Source: Novosphingobium sp. 18050 (GTDB taxonomy: Bacteria > Pseudomonadota > Alphaproteobacteria > Sphingomonadales > Sphingomonadaceae). Taken from it: 64,000 nt of DNA. Shown here one piece after another: positions 50,077 to 60,475 of the stretch; position 1 is the first letter of the stretch, and every line of letters begins with the position of its first letter. The stretch covers positions 1 to 64,000 of the forward strand of contig NZ_CACSJO010000025.1 of NCBI RefSeq assembly GCF_902706195.1, read 5' to 3'. A program made the translations under genes and the position numbers. The notes beneath the pieces were generated by a model. It made no database searches, was not told the origin of the DNA, and saw only the letters and a list, made by a program, of their open reading frames with translations.

Positions 50077-52393
50077 ACGCGACCCTGCCTGGAAAGCGCT
50101 GCAGAAGCCTTCGCACCCCCACGACAGCGCCCGCCTGCACGTCAGCGGCGAGGCGCGCTATGCCGACGATCTGGGAGAGCCGGCGGACATGCTCCACCTC
50201 GCTTTCGGCCAGTCGAGCGAGGCGCGCGCGCGCATCCTCTCGATGGATCTGGGCGCCGTGCGCGCCGCCCCCGGCGTGGTCGCGGTGTTCACCGCCGCCG
50301 ACATTCCCGGTGCCAACGACGTCAGCCCGGTAGCCGGGGACGACCGCCTGCTCGCGGACGGAGAGGTTATCTGCCAGGGGCAGTCGGTGTTCCTCGTCGC
50401 CGCCACCAGCCAGCGCGCGGCGCGCGTCGCGGCCCGCCTTGGCAAGATCGAATACGAGGTGCTTCCCGCCGCCATTACCATCGTCGATGCGCAGGCCGCG
50501 CAGGCCCTGATCGAGCCGGCCCAGCGCATGGCACGCGGCGACGCTGCCGCAGCAATGGATGCCGCCCCCCGCCGCCTTGCGGGGCGTTTCGAGATGGGGG
50601 GGCAGGATCACTTCTACCTCGAAGGGCAGGTCGCCGTCGCCACGCCGGGCGAGGACGGGCAGGTCCACGTCCTCAGTTCCACCCAGCACCCCAGCGAAGT
50701 GCAGCACCTGATCGCGCACATGCTGCACCTTTCCTCCGCCGACGTGACGGTAGAAGTGCGGCGCATGGGCGGCGCATTCGGCGGCAAGGAGACGCAGGCC
50801 GCGCTTTTCGCGGGAGCCGCCGCGCTGGTCGCCCACCGCACCGGCCGGCCCGCCAAGTTCCGCTGCGACCGCGACGACGACATGGTGATGACCGGCAAGC
50901 GCCACGAATTCGAGGTCGCCTACGAAGTCGGCTTTGATGAAGTCGGGCACCTGCTGGCACTTTCGCTGCACCTTGCCTCGCGCTGCGGCGCGACTGTGGA
51001 CCTCTCGCCCGCGATCAACGACCGCGCGATGTTCCATTCCGACAACTGCTACTTCCTTCCTCATGTCGAGGTCGTGTCCGAACGGCTCAAGACCAACACC
51101 GTCTCGGCCACCGCATTCCGGGGCTTTGGCGGACCGCAGGGAATGCTGGCGATCGAACGCGTGGTCGACGACGTGGCCGCGCATCTGGGTATCGATCCGC
51201 TGGAAGTGCGCGTGGCCAACCTCTACGGACCGGGGCGCGAAACCACGCCTTACGAGATGGTGGTGGCAGACAACGTCGCACCGCAGATTATCGCCCGCCT
51301 TCGCGAAACCTCGCGCTACGACGAACGCGCCCGCGCTGTCGCAGCCTTCAACGCGGCCAGTCCGGTCCTCAAGAAGGGCATTGCACTCACCCCGGTGAAG
51401 TTCGGGATCAGCTTCACTACCACCCACCTCAACCAGGCGGGTGCGCTGGTGCATGTCTATGCCGACGGTTCGATCCAGGTGAATCACGGCGGCACCGAGA
51501 TGGGGCAGGGGCTCTACGTCAAGGTCGCGCAGATTGTGGCAGACGTGTTCGCCGTACCGCTGAGCGCTGTGCGCATCACCGCCACGCGGACCGACAAGGT
51601 GCCCAACACTTCGGCCACGGCCGCCAGTTCCGGCGCCGATCTCAACGGCATGGCGGCCTACAACGCAGCCGCCGCGATCCGTGAGCGGCTGACCGAATTT
51701 CTCGCCCGCACATACGGCTGCGGCGAGGACGGGGTGCACTTCACCCCCGGCGGCGTGCTGGTCGGGGCGGAGACGCTGACTTTCGGGCAAGTCGCGCGCA
51801 AGGCGCATATCGGGCGCATCTCGCTATCCTCGACCGGCTACTATGCCACGCCGGGCATCGACTACGACCGCTCGGTCTTCAAGGGCCGCCCGTTCTACTA
51901 CTTCGCCTATGGCGCCTCCGTCAGCGAAGTGGTGATCGATACCCTGACCGGCGAGCACAAGGTTCTGGCGGTCGACATCCTCCACGACGTCGGCCGGTCG
52001 CTGAACCCGGTGGTCGACATGGGCCAGATCGAGGGCGGTTTCATCCAGGGGCAGGGTTGGCTGACGACCGAGGAACTGGTCTACGACGCTAAAGGCCGCC
52101 TGCTCACCCACAGCCCGGCAACCTACAAGATCCCGACCGCTTCGGACCGCCCGAAGCACTTCACGGTAACCTTGTGGGACGGCGAAAACGTGGAGCCGAC
52201 CATCAACCGCTCCAAGGCGGTGGGGGAGCCGCCATTCATGTTGGCGAATTCGGTATTCTCCGCGCTGAACCGTGCAGTGGCGGCAACCATGCCGGACAAC
52301 CGCGCCATCCCGCCGCTAGATGCCCCCGCAACGCCCGAGCGTATCCTCAAAGCCATTGCTGGACATAGGGCCGGGCACAGGGCCGAACCATGA
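50069..52393 (+). CDS. xdhB: Xanthine dehydrogenase molybdopterin subunit
   Basis: A 774-residue molybdenum subunit that hydroxylates hypoxanthine and xanthine to urate. Active-site residues of the Rhodobacter enzyme can be matched: Glu185 (FYLEGQ), Arg351 (AFRGFGG) and the base Glu720 (AVGEPPFM). GGAFGGKETQAAL and GGTEMGQGLYVKVAQI contact the cofactor. These substrate-binding Glu/Arg residues favour xanthine over aldehyde and separate it from the PaoC-like protein at 32107. Overlaps xdhC by four bases. Confidence 0.96.
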   Translation: MAERDPAWKALQKPSHPHDSARLHVSGEARYADDLGEPADMLHLAFGQSSEARARILSMDLGAVRAAPGVVAVFTAADIPGANDVSPVAGDDRLLADGEVICQGQSVFLVAATSQRAARVAARLGKIEYEVLPAAITIVDAQAAQALIEPAQRMARGDAAAAMDAAPRRLAGRFEMGGQDHFYLEGQVAVATPGEDGQVHVLSSTQHPSEVQHLIAHMLHLSSADVTVEVRRMGGAFGGKETQAALFAGAAALVAHRTGRPAKFRCDRDDDMVMTGKRHEFEVAYEVGFDEVGHLLALSLHLASRCGATVDLSPAINDRAMFHSDNCYFLPHVEVVSERLKTNTVSATAFRGFGGPQGMLAIERVVDDVAAHLGIDPLEVRVANLYGPGRETTPYEMVVADNVAPQIIARLRETSRYDERARAVAAFNAASPVLKKGIALTPVKFGISFTTTHLNQAGALVHVYADGSIQVNHGGTEMGQGLYVKVAQIVADVFAVPLSAVRITATRTDKVPNTSATAASSGADLNGMAAYNAAAAIRERLTEFLARTYGCGEDGVHFTPGGVLVGAETLTFGQVARKAHIGRISLSSTGYYATPGIDYDRSVFKGRPFYYFAYGASVSEVVIDTLTGEHKVLAVDILHDVGRSLNPVVDMGQIEGGFIQGQGWLTTEELVYDAKGRLLTHSPATYKIPTASDRPKHFTVTLWDGENVEPTINRSKAVGEPPFMLANSVFSALNRAVAATMPDNRAIPPLDAPATPERILKAIAGHRAGHRAEP

Positions 52394-53310
52394 CGCAGTG
52401 GATCGGCTGGCTGCGGCGGCTGGACAGGGACGTGCCGACAGCGATGGTCTCCATACTCGCCAGCGAGGGTTCGGCCCCGCGCGGCGCGGGCACGCGGATG
52501 CTGGTGACGGCGCAGGGTCAGGAAGGCACCATCGGCGGCGGCCAGCTGGAGTACCGCGCGGTTGATCAGGCGCGCGCGATGCTGGACCATGCGCCGGGCA
52601 CGTGGCGGGTGCAGGACTATCCGCTGGGACCGCTACTGGGCCAGTGCTGCGGCGGGCGGGTGCGGCTGCTGGTGGAACATCTCGATCCTGCTGCGCTCGG
52701 CTGGCTGCATGATGCCGAACCGGGGCGGATGCTGGCGACGATACTGGAGGAAGCCGGGCCGCTGCGCACGATCTTTGACCGTGAAACCGCCACCCGTCAG
52801 TCCGCCCGAGGCCCGCGTGCCGAAGCAGGCGCGCGCATGGTGGAGCCGGTGGGTGAACGTCCGCGCCCGGTCTACCTGTTCGGTGCCGGCCATGTCGGGC
52901 AGGCCATCGCGCGGCACATGACCGGCCTGCCGCTGCACCTCGCCTGGTTCGATACCCGGCCGGAGCAGGGCGGCATCGACGGCGTCACCGTGGTGCCCGA
53001 GGAAGAGATCGCGACCTGCGTGGAGGAAGCCCCGGCGGACGCGGCGATCCTCATCCTCACGCACGATCATCCGCTGGACTATCATCTCACGCTCACCGCG
53101 TTGCGGCGTGAGAGCGCGGCTTTCGTGGGCCTGATCGGTTCATCCACCAAGATCGCCCGCTTCCGCTCGCGGCTTGCGGCGGACGGTATTTCACCCGAGG
53201 CGCTTGAGCGCCTCACCGCGCCGATCGGAGTGCCGGGCGTCATGGGCAAGGAGCCCGACGTGATCGCCATCTCCGTCTGCGCGCAGCTTCTGCAATTGAG
53301 AGGGAAATGA
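52390..53310 (+). CDS. xdhC: Xanthine dehydrogenase maturation factor
   Basis: A 306-residue chaperone that binds molybdenum cofactor, promotes its sulphuration and inserts it into XdhB. ILASEGSAPRGAGTRMLV and GTIGGGQLEYRAVDQA are the XdhC N-terminal motifs, GQCCGGRVRLLVE carries the conserved Cys pair, and YLFGAGHVGQAIARHM is the Rossmann part. The only Mo-hydroxylase chaperone in the window, so it might also serve the paoABC-like enzyme. Confidence 0.93.
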   Translation: MTQWIGWLRRLDRDVPTAMVSILASEGSAPRGAGTRMLVTAQGQEGTIGGGQLEYRAVDQARAMLDHAPGTWRVQDYPLGPLLGQCCGGRVRLLVEHLDPAALGWLHDAEPGRMLATILEEAGPLRTIFDRETATRQSARGPRAEAGARMVEPVGERPRPVYLFGAGHVGQAIARHMTGLPLHLAWFDTRPEQGGIDGVTVVPEEEIATCVEEAPADAAILILTHDHPLDYHLTLTALRRESAAFVGLIGSSTKIARFRSRLAADGISPEALERLTAPIGVPGVMGKEPDVIAISVCAQLLQLRGK

Positions 53311-53326
53311 GTACAGCAAGACAAGT

Positions 53327-53456
53327 CCTCCCCGGCACGGGGAGGGGGACTGCCCGAAGGGTGGTGGAGGGGACTCGCGCCCGGACGCAGCCTGGGGTGA
53401 GGACGCCAATCCCCTCCGTCAGCCCTCCGGGCTGCCACCTCCCCGAACCGGGGAGG
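53327..53456. repeat. Paired-hairpin intergenic repeat
   Basis: Two near-identical hairpins, CCTCCCCG-GCA-CGGGGAGG (53327-53345) and CCTCCCCG-AAC-CGGGGAGG (53438-53456), flank a G-rich then C-rich interior that can also pair partly across the element. It fills nearly the whole gap between xdhC and the guanine deaminase gene. It resembles compound REP elements of sphingomonads. Confidence 0.7.
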
Positions 53457-53461
53457 ACGGC

Positions 53462-54796
53462 ATGATCCACGCCTACCGCGCCGAACTGTTGTCCGTGGCC
53501 CATGACCCGCGCGATGCCGGGCCCGAGGCCGTGCGCCACGAACCCGATGGCCTGCTGGTCATCGAAGACGGCATCGTCATCGCCAGAGGCGCCTATGCCG
53601 ATCTTGCCCCCCGATACCCCGGCGTCGGAATCGAAACGCTGCCCGGCCTCGTCGTCCCCGGCTTCATCGACGCGCACGTCCACTATCCCCAGACCGACCG
53701 CATCGCCTCCCACGGCGAACAACTGCTCGACTGGCTGGAAAAGCATATCTTCCCCGCCGAGAAAGCCTTCGTCGACAAGGCCCATGCCGACGCGGTGGCG
53801 GCTTTCTTCCTCGATGAACTGCTGCGCAACGGTACCACCAGCGCGCTGGTATTCCCGACCGTCCACGAACAGTCGGTCGACGCCCTGTTCGAGGCTGCGC
53901 TGAGCCGCCGGATTCGCATCGTCTCGGGCAAAGTGCTGATGGACCTTGGCCCCGAGGGCCTGAACGACACGGTCCGCACCGGCCGCGCTGAAACCGAAAC
54001 GCTGATCCGCCGATGGAAGGGCAGGGGCCGCCTCGGCTACGCAGTAACCCCGCGTTTCGCTCTGGCCTCCAGCGACGAGCAGCTCGCCAATGCGGGCGCC
54101 TTGCTGGCCGAACATCCCGACGTGCTGATGCACACCCACCTCTCGGAAAACCTGCACGAGATCGCCGCCGTGGCGGGGCGTTTCCCCGATAGCGCCGATT
54201 ACCTCGACGCCTACGACCGCTTCGGCCTCGTCACGCCGCGCTCGGTCTTCGCGCACGGCGTCCACCTGTCGGACCGCGCCTGCTCGCGGCTGCACGACAG
54301 CGGGGCAGGAGTGGCGATCTGCCCGTCGTCGAACCTGTTCCTCGGCTCGGGGCATTTCGATTTCGGACAGGCCGACCGCCACGCCCTGCGCCTTGGCCTG
54401 GGTACCGATATCGGCGCGGGCACTTCATTCTCGATGCTGCGGACCTCGGGGCTTGCCTATCAGGCCGCACTGGCCCGCGAGGACCGGCTGGACCCCTTCC
54501 GCGCGCTTTACCTCGCCACGGCCGGCTCTGCCGCGCTGCTTCACATCGAAGACCGCGTAGGCGCGCTGGAGCCGGGGCAGGAGGCTGACTTCGCGGTCCT
54601 GGATTGTAGCGCCACGCCGCTCATCGCCCGCCGCACGCACGAAGCAGACCTTGCGACACGCCTCTTCGCGCTCCAGATACTGGGCGACGATCGCGCCATC
54701 GCGCGCACCTACATCATGGGCGAATGTGCGTGGAGCCGTTCGTTCGCCGCATTTTCGGATTCGCCGGGTGTACACCCGACCAGAAAATGCTTCTGA
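53462..54796 (+). CDS. guaD: Guanine deaminase
   Basis: A 444-residue amidohydrolase giving xanthine and ammonia. LPGLVVPGFIDAHVHYPQTD includes the HxH zinc motif and the PQ typical of guanine deaminase; MHTHLSENLHEIA and FAHGVHLSD provide further ligands, ICPSSNLFLGSGHFDF and LGTDIGAGTSFSML complete the site with the metal-binding Asp. The ribosome site GGGGAGGACGGC lies at the edge of the preceding repeat. It feeds XdhABC. Confidence 0.94.
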   Translation: MIHAYRAELLSVAHDPRDAGPEAVRHEPDGLLVIEDGIVIARGAYADLAPRYPGVGIETLPGLVVPGFIDAHVHYPQTDRIASHGEQLLDWLEKHIFPAEKAFVDKAHADAVAAFFLDELLRNGTTSALVFPTVHEQSVDALFEAALSRRIRIVSGKVLMDLGPEGLNDTVRTGRAETETLIRRWKGRGRLGYAVTPRFALASSDEQLANAGALLAEHPDVLMHTHLSENLHEIAAVAGRFPDSADYLDAYDRFGLVTPRSVFAHGVHLSDRACSRLHDSGAGVAICPSSNLFLGSGHFDFGQADRHALRLGLGTDIGAGTSFSMLRTSGLAYQAALAREDRLDPFRALYLATAGSAALLHIEDRVGALEPGQEADFAVLDCSATPLIARRTHEADLATRLFALQILGDDRAIARTYIMGECAWSRSFAAFSDSPGVHPTRKCF

Positions 54797-54803
54797 GGAA
54801 ACC

Positions 54804-55817
54804 ATGACCCACACCGATTTCATCGCCGGCCTGCCCAAGGCCGAACTCCATCTCCACATCGAGGGCAGCCTTGAGCCGGAACTGATGTTCCAGCTTGCCC
54901 AGCGCAATGCGGTATCTATCCCCTATGCATCGGTGGAGGAAGTGCGTGCCGCTTATGATTTCTCCAACCTGCAGGACTTCCTCGACATTTACTACGCGGG
55001 CGCCGACGTGCTGCGTACGCGGCAGGATTTCCACGACCTCGCGATGGCCTATTTCACGCGCGCGGCGGCGGACGGGGTGCTTCACGCCGAACTCATGTTC
55101 GACCCCCAGACCCACACCGACCGGGGCATCGCCTTCGAGGAAGTGATCGAGGGCCTGCTTTCCGCCATGGCGGCGGCCGAGGCGCAGTTCGGCATGACTT
55201 CGCAGCTCATCCTCTCGTTCCTGCGCCATTTGTCCGAGGACGCGGCCTTCGCAACGCTGGAAGCGGCGGAGCCGTGGCTGGACCGCGTCACGGCGGTAGG
55301 TCTCGACAGCTCCGAAGTTGGCCATCCGCCCGAGAAATTCGCCCGCGTCTTCGCGGCAGCGCGGGCGATGGGGTTGAAGATCACCGCCCATGCCGGCGAG
55401 GAAGGCCCGCCCGCCTACGTCCATGAGGCGCTCGATCTGCTGCGTGTCGACCGTATCGACCATGGCAACCGCGCGCTTGAGGACGAGGCGCTGGTGGCAC
55501 GCCTCGCGGCCGAGGGCATGACGCTGACCGTCTGCCCGCTATCGAACCTCAAGTTGTGCGTAGTGAACGACCTTGCCGACCATCCGCTGGACCGGATGCT
55601 GGCGCTGGGCCTAAGGGCGACAGTGAATTCGGACGATCCGGCCTATTTCGGCGGCTACGTGGCGGACAACTACCGCGCCGTGGCAGAGGCGAGGGGACTG
55701 TCGCGCGGCGATCTGGTAGCGCTTGCGCGCAACAGCTTCACCGGCTCGTTCCTGCCTGCCGAGGCGATTGCGGCGAATCTGGAAAAGTTGGAAGCCTACG
55801 CGGCGGAGCAAGCTTGA
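54804..55817 (+). CDS. Adenine deaminase (adenosine deaminase fold)
   Basis: A 337-residue zinc enzyme. AELHLHIEGSLEPELMFQLA is the HxH motif in the form seen in adenine deaminases of the ADA fold; KITAHAGEEGPP carries the His and catalytic Glu, RIDHGNRALED the next His, and TVNSDDPAYFGGY the Asp pair. The size and DPAYFGGY favour adenine over adenosine as substrate, giving hypoxanthine for XdhABC. GAGGAAACC sets ATG 54804, eight bases after guaD. Confidence 0.87.
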   Translation: MTHTDFIAGLPKAELHLHIEGSLEPELMFQLAQRNAVSIPYASVEEVRAAYDFSNLQDFLDIYYAGADVLRTRQDFHDLAMAYFTRAAADGVLHAELMFDPQTHTDRGIAFEEVIEGLLSAMAAAEAQFGMTSQLILSFLRHLSEDAAFATLEAAEPWLDRVTAVGLDSSEVGHPPEKFARVFAAARAMGLKITAHAGEEGPPAYVHEALDLLRVDRIDHGNRALEDEALVARLAAEGMTLTVCPLSNLKLCVVNDLADHPLDRMLALGLRATVNSDDPAYFGGYVADNYRAVAEARGLSRGDLVALARNSFTGSFLPAEAIAANLEKLEAYAAEQA

Positions 55818-56131
55818 ACCGATGTCGAACTGACGGGGCGCGTTGAAGAGCAGCGGGGGCCTGAAGATCCCCGCTGGACTCAACCCCTGCGTGGCGGGAG
55901 GTTTGGTTGGGCCTTGCCGTGTTGCGCGCAGGATGCCGATGAATTCACTGGCGCGGTGTGCGATGCTCAGGCCGCATTGGCCGGATCGACAAAAGCGCAG
56001 GGGGCCGGGAACTTACCCGCGCTTTCGCCGTTATAGGGTGTGAAGGCCGGCGCGGCGCTTCCCCCCCCTCCCGAGCTGCGCCGGTCGACTTTTTCCTCCC
56101 CGAAAAATCAGAGAGCGGTCGGCTTTTCAGC
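55818..56131. other. Gene-free interval
   Basis: I see no convincing gene here on either strand; the open frames are short and unlike known proteins. It holds a hairpin AGCGGGG/CCCCGCT just after the adenine deaminase gene and the terminator-like structure at 56047-56094. Confidence 0.6.
56047..56094 (+). terminator. Possible terminator for the purine locus
   Basis: CCGGCGCGGC (56047-56056) pairs with GCTGCGCCGG (56075-56084) with one mismatch, followed by TCGAC and TTTTT. It lies between convergent transcripts. Confidence 0.5.
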
Positions 56132-56629
56132 TCAGTTGGAAAGTACGGCCAGTTCAACCACGCCGCTGCCCTTACCGATGATGCCGATTTCCTCGGCCGC
56201 GGCGTCGGACAGGTCGATCACGCGGTTGCCGTGGAAAGGGCCGCGATCGTTGACGGTGACGACGACTGATTCGCCGTTGGCCGGGTTGGTTACCTGAAGC
56301 TGGGTGCCAAAGGGCAGGGTGCGATGCGCGCAGGTCAGTGCATCGGGGTCGAAGCGTGCGCCGCTGGCGGTGCGCGCGCCGGCAAGGTGGCGGCCATAGT
56401 AGCTGGCCATGCCGCCCTTGATCGGCGAAAATTCGAGTTCGAGCGAAGGCGCCTCGGCGGCGGTCACCGGATCGGTGAGGATCGAGGTGGGGGCGGTGCT
56501 GATCGCGGCTTCTGCTGCGACCGGAATCATCCGGGAATCGGCGTGGACAGGCCCTGCGAGGGTCAGGGTCATGACTGCGGCAATAGCAGCCAGTCGGCCG
56601 GTTCGACGGATTTTCAAGCAATACCCCAC
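56132..56629 (-). CDS. RlpA-like septal/envelope protein (double-psi beta-barrel)
   Basis: A 165-residue exported protein with a hydrophobic signal (about 11-30, ending VHADS; no lipobox Cys) and a C-terminal DPBB domain: GGMASYYGRHLAGARTASG, ALTCAHRTLPFGTQLQVTN, VTVNDRGPFHGNRVIDLS. The Asp in NDRGPF is the catalytic residue of RlpA lytic transglycosylases. No SPOR domain, so septal targeting is not evident. Preceded by the argG gene on the same strand but separated by a terminator. Confidence 0.88.
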   Translation of the reverse strand: MGYCLKIRRTGRLAAIAAVMTLTLAGPVHADSRMIPVAAEAAISTAPTSILTDPVTAAEAPSLELEFSPIKGGMASYYGRHLAGARTASGARFDPDALTCAHRTLPFGTQLQVTNPANGESVVVTVNDRGPFHGNRVIDLSDAAAEEIGIIGKGSGVVELAVLSN

Positions 56630-56686
56630 TGCGTCGTTGACGACGAGCGGAGTCCTAGCTTCCGGGTTCCCGGCTTACCACCCATG

Positions 56687-56721
56687 CAAAAGCGGCCCGT
56701 CGCGCGTTGGCAACGGGCCGC
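56687..56721 (-). terminator. Terminator after argG
   Basis: GCGGCCCGT and ACGGGCCGC form a 9-bp stem; on the minus strand TTTTGC follows directly. It lies 29 bases past the argG stop. Confidence 0.8.
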
Positions 56722-56749
56722 CTGATGCGGTTAAGCTGTTGGAAAGACT

Positions 56750-57967
<1,218 letters not shown>

Positions 57968-58061
57968 GGGGCAACGGCTCCGCGAGAATAGGCGGTGGAT
58001 ATACCGGCGCGCGGCTAGCAGGTGCGCCGAGGGTGCGCAATGGCGCGGTTATCGGATCGTT

Positions 58062-58082
58062 GTCCCGGACCTGCTCCGGGAC
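58062..58082. repeat. Short palindrome between cfa and argG
   Basis: GTCCCGGA and TCCGGGAC flank CCTGC. This form recurs between genes in many alphaproteobacteria. It lies just past the cyclopropane synthase stop and could act as its 3' hairpin. Confidence 0.55.
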
Positions 58083-58086
58083 GAGG

Positions 58087-59331
58087 CTATTCCGCCAGAA
58101 GCTGCTTCTCGCTATCGGCGATATAATCGCGGGTCAGGGGCAGGGCGTGGCGGCTGCGGGTGTACTGGATCTGGTAGTTGCACATGCCCCCGCTCTCGAA
58201 GGCGGCGGTGGCGCCGGCGAGGTAGAAGATCCACATACGGTAGAAGCGTTCGTCGATAAGGGCGACGATCGCCTCCTTGTTGGCGACGCAGCGCTTGTAC
58301 CATTCGCGCAGGGTCTTGGCGTAGTGAAGGCGCAGCGTCTCCACGTCCGAGGCAATAAGGCGGACCTTCTCGCTGGCAGCAAGCGTTTCGCTAAGCGCGG
58401 GGATGTAGCCGCCGGGGAAGATGTACTTGCGGGTAAAGGCGTCGGTCGAGCCGGGTACGCCCATGCGGCCGATGGTGTGCATCAGCATCACGCCCTCGTC
58501 GGTGAGCATCGTCGCGCAGTCGCGGAAGAAGCGGGCGAACTGGGCCTGGCCGACATGTTCGAACATGCCCACCGAGACGATGCGGTCGAACTTGTCGCCG
58601 CGCGCGGCGAGGTCGCGGTAGTCGACCAGTTCGAAATCGATGCGGCCGGCAACGCCGGCCTCGATCGCGCGTTCGCGGGCGAGGACGAGCTGTTCCTCGC
58701 TCAGCGTGATGCCTTTGACCGAGACATCGAAATTCTTCGCAAGGTATATCGCCATGCCGCCCCAGCCGCAGCCGATGTCGAGCACGGTCTGGCCCGGCTC
58801 GATCGCCAGCTTGGCGGCGATGTGAGCCAGCTTGGCGGTCTGGGCCTCTTCAAGGCTCATGTCATCCCGGGGCCAGTAGGCGCAGGAATACTGCATGTGT
58901 TCGGCATCGAGGAACAGGCGGTAGAGGTCGTTGCCCACGTCATAGTGATGGGCGATGTTGGCCTTGGCGCTGGTGGCCTTGTTGATACCGTCTATGAGGG
59001 TGAGGACTTTGTCCGCGACCTTCTTGAGCGGCTTGGTCTCGTGCAGTTCGCCGCCCCTGTCCCAGCGGGCATTGGCGCGCAGCAGTTCCACCAGCTCCAT
59101 GATGCCGCCTTCCTCGACGACCAGTTGGCCGTCCATGAAGGCTTCCGCCGCGCCCAGGCGCGGATCCCGCAGGATGCGGCGTTCGGCCGCAGGGGTGAGG
59201 CGGATGCGAACCTCGGGAAAGCCCTCATGGGGCGTTCCGAAGCGGCGCAGGCTGCCATTGGGACGGAGGACCTCGAGCACGCCCTTACGGACGCCGCGCT
59301 CAAGGAAGCGGTCTAGAATACCGAGTGCCAT
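58087..59331 (-). CDS. cfa: Cyclopropane-fatty-acyl-phospholipid synthase
   Basis: A 414-residue SAM-dependent methyltransferase that adds a methylene bridge to unsaturated acyl chains of membrane lipids. AHHYDVGNDLYRLFLD and MQYSCAYW are family signatures; VLDIGCGWGGMAIYLA is the SAM site; SVGMFEHVG and KYIFPGGYIPAL line the active site with the bicarbonate-binding Glu/His region. N-terminal lipid-binding domain about 1-100. Monocistronic in appearance. Confidence 0.94.
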   Translation of the reverse strand: MALGILDRFLERGVRKGVLEVLRPNGSLRRFGTPHEGFPEVRIRLTPAAERRILRDPRLGAAEAFMDGQLVVEEGGIMELVELLRANARWDRGGELHETKPLKKVADKVLTLIDGINKATSAKANIAHHYDVGNDLYRLFLDAEHMQYSCAYWPRDDMSLEEAQTAKLAHIAAKLAIEPGQTVLDIGCGWGGMAIYLAKNFDVSVKGITLSEEQLVLARERAIEAGVAGRIDFELVDYRDLAARGDKFDRIVSVGMFEHVGQAQFARFFRDCATMLTDEGVMLMHTIGRMGVPGSTDAFTRKYIFPGGYIPALSETLAASEKVRLIASDVETLRLHYAKTLREWYKRCVANKEAIVALIDERFYRMWIFYLAGATAAFESGGMCNYQIQYTRSRHALPLTRDYIADSEKQLLAE

Positions 59332-59416
59332 TAGAGGCTTTTGCGCAGTGCGGCTGCCGGGTGCAAGGGGGTACGTGTTGCAAAGTGTACATACTCAGGT
59401 TTGGCACACGCACGTT

Positions 59417-60196
59417 TCACGCCGCATCGTCCCGGCGCGCGAGGAACAGCACGTCGCGCGGCTGAGCGGTGAGGTGCTGGCCTGAATCGACATAAAGCGT
59501 CTCGCCGCTGGCGAGCCAGCCGCCGGCAAGGAACAGGGCGGCCCCGGCCACGTCCTGCGCGGTGGCGCGGCGATGCAGCAGGTTCATCCGGTGGGAGACG
59601 TCGGCTTCCGCCTCGGTCTGGTCGTGGCTGGCGAGGATAGCGCCGGGCGCGATCCCGTAAACGCGGTCGCGCGCGTCGGTGCGGGCCATAGAGAGCATCG
59701 GCAGGGTTGCCGCCAGCGCATGCTTGCTCATTGTGTAGGAAAAGAAATCGGGATTGGGGTTGAGCAGCTTCTGGTCGGTGATGTGGACCAGCCGCCGACC
59801 GCCTTTCGCCCGTGCATGCGTGAGGAACGCCTGTCCGAGCCGGACGGGCGTGGCGGCGTTGACGCGCATAGCCGAGGTGAACGTGCCGGGGTCCAGGTCT
59901 TGCGCGGTATCGAGGTCGAATACCCCGGCGCAGTTGATGAGCACCCGCCAGTCGGGGAGGCGGTGGGCCAGGTCCTTCACCATGGCGGGACCCTGTTCCC
60001 AGTCGTCGAGGTCGCAGGCGACGATTTCGGCGGAAGGCAACTGGGCTGCCAATGCCTCAGCCTGTTCGCGCGATTGGCCGTAGTGAATCACGACGTGCCA
60101 GCCCGCCGCCCCGAAAGCACGCGCGATAGCCGCGCCAATACGCTTGGCGCCGCCGGTCACCAGCATGGCGGGGCGCTCGTTCGCGGATATGGTCAT
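59417..60196 (-). CDS. SDR family oxidoreductase, FolM/pteridine-reductase-like
   Basis: A 259-residue short-chain reductase. MLVTGGAKRIGAAIARAFG and HVVIHYGQSREQAEAL (the Arg-like NADPH pocket with HY-x-x-S) resemble FolM and pteridine reductases; the catalytic Tyr-Lys is SYTMSKHAL, and the C-terminus has the usual GAALFLAGGWLASGETLYVD. Note IAPGAIL in place of the usual NAVAPG. It may reduce dihydromonapterin or dihydrofolate, but other SDR substrates cannot be excluded. ATG 60196 is preferred over a longer upstream frame. Confidence 0.8.
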   Translation of the reverse strand: MTISANERPAMLVTGGAKRIGAAIARAFGAAGWHVVIHYGQSREQAEALAAQLPSAEIVACDLDDWEQGPAMVKDLAHRLPDWRVLINCAGVFDLDTAQDLDPGTFTSAMRVNAATPVRLGQAFLTHARAKGGRRLVHITDQKLLNPNPDFFSYTMSKHALAATLPMLSMARTDARDRVYGIAPGAILASHDQTEAEADVSHRMNLLHRRATAQDVAGAALFLAGGWLASGETLYVDSGQHLTAQPRDVLFLARRDDAA

Positions 60197-60405
60197 GGGA
60201 AAGGCACCATTGCGCCGGCAGGTCCACATAGTCCTGAAGGAACGCTGCGGGCCGCCCCGGAGGTGGTGGCACAGGGCCTGACGGGCAAGGAAGGCACGGG
60301 CGTAAGGTACTGGGACATGGCGCCATTGGAGCATAGCCGGCCGGAGTAGGAAAGGCCCGGCAGCTCAGCGGCGCTGACAATCGTACCGGCGGGAGCAGGG
60401 CAAAG

Positions 60406-60440
60406 AAAAAGGCGCGCCGTTGGGGGAACGACGCGCCTTT
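60406..60440 (-). terminator. Terminator after glycine-zipper gene 1
   Basis: AAAGGCGCG and CGCGCCTTT arms flank a GTTGGGGGAACGA region; on the minus strand a five-T run follows. A smaller hairpin ATCGGC-TTTTT-GCCGAT (60455-60471) lies between it and the gene. Confidence 0.75.
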
Positions 60441-60475
60441 CTCAAAGGACTGCTATCGGCTTTTTGCCGATCCGA

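Noticed and set aside
49931..51808. 625-codon open frame antisense to xdhB
   Set aside because: Long only because third codon positions are G/C; xdhB has all active-site residues on the other strand.
55843..56043. 66-codon frame after the adenine deaminase gene
   Set aside because: No ribosome site, no similarity pattern and basic low-complexity composition.
58033..59316. 427-codon plus-strand open frame over cfa
   Set aside because: Antisense shadow of a clear cyclopropane synthase.
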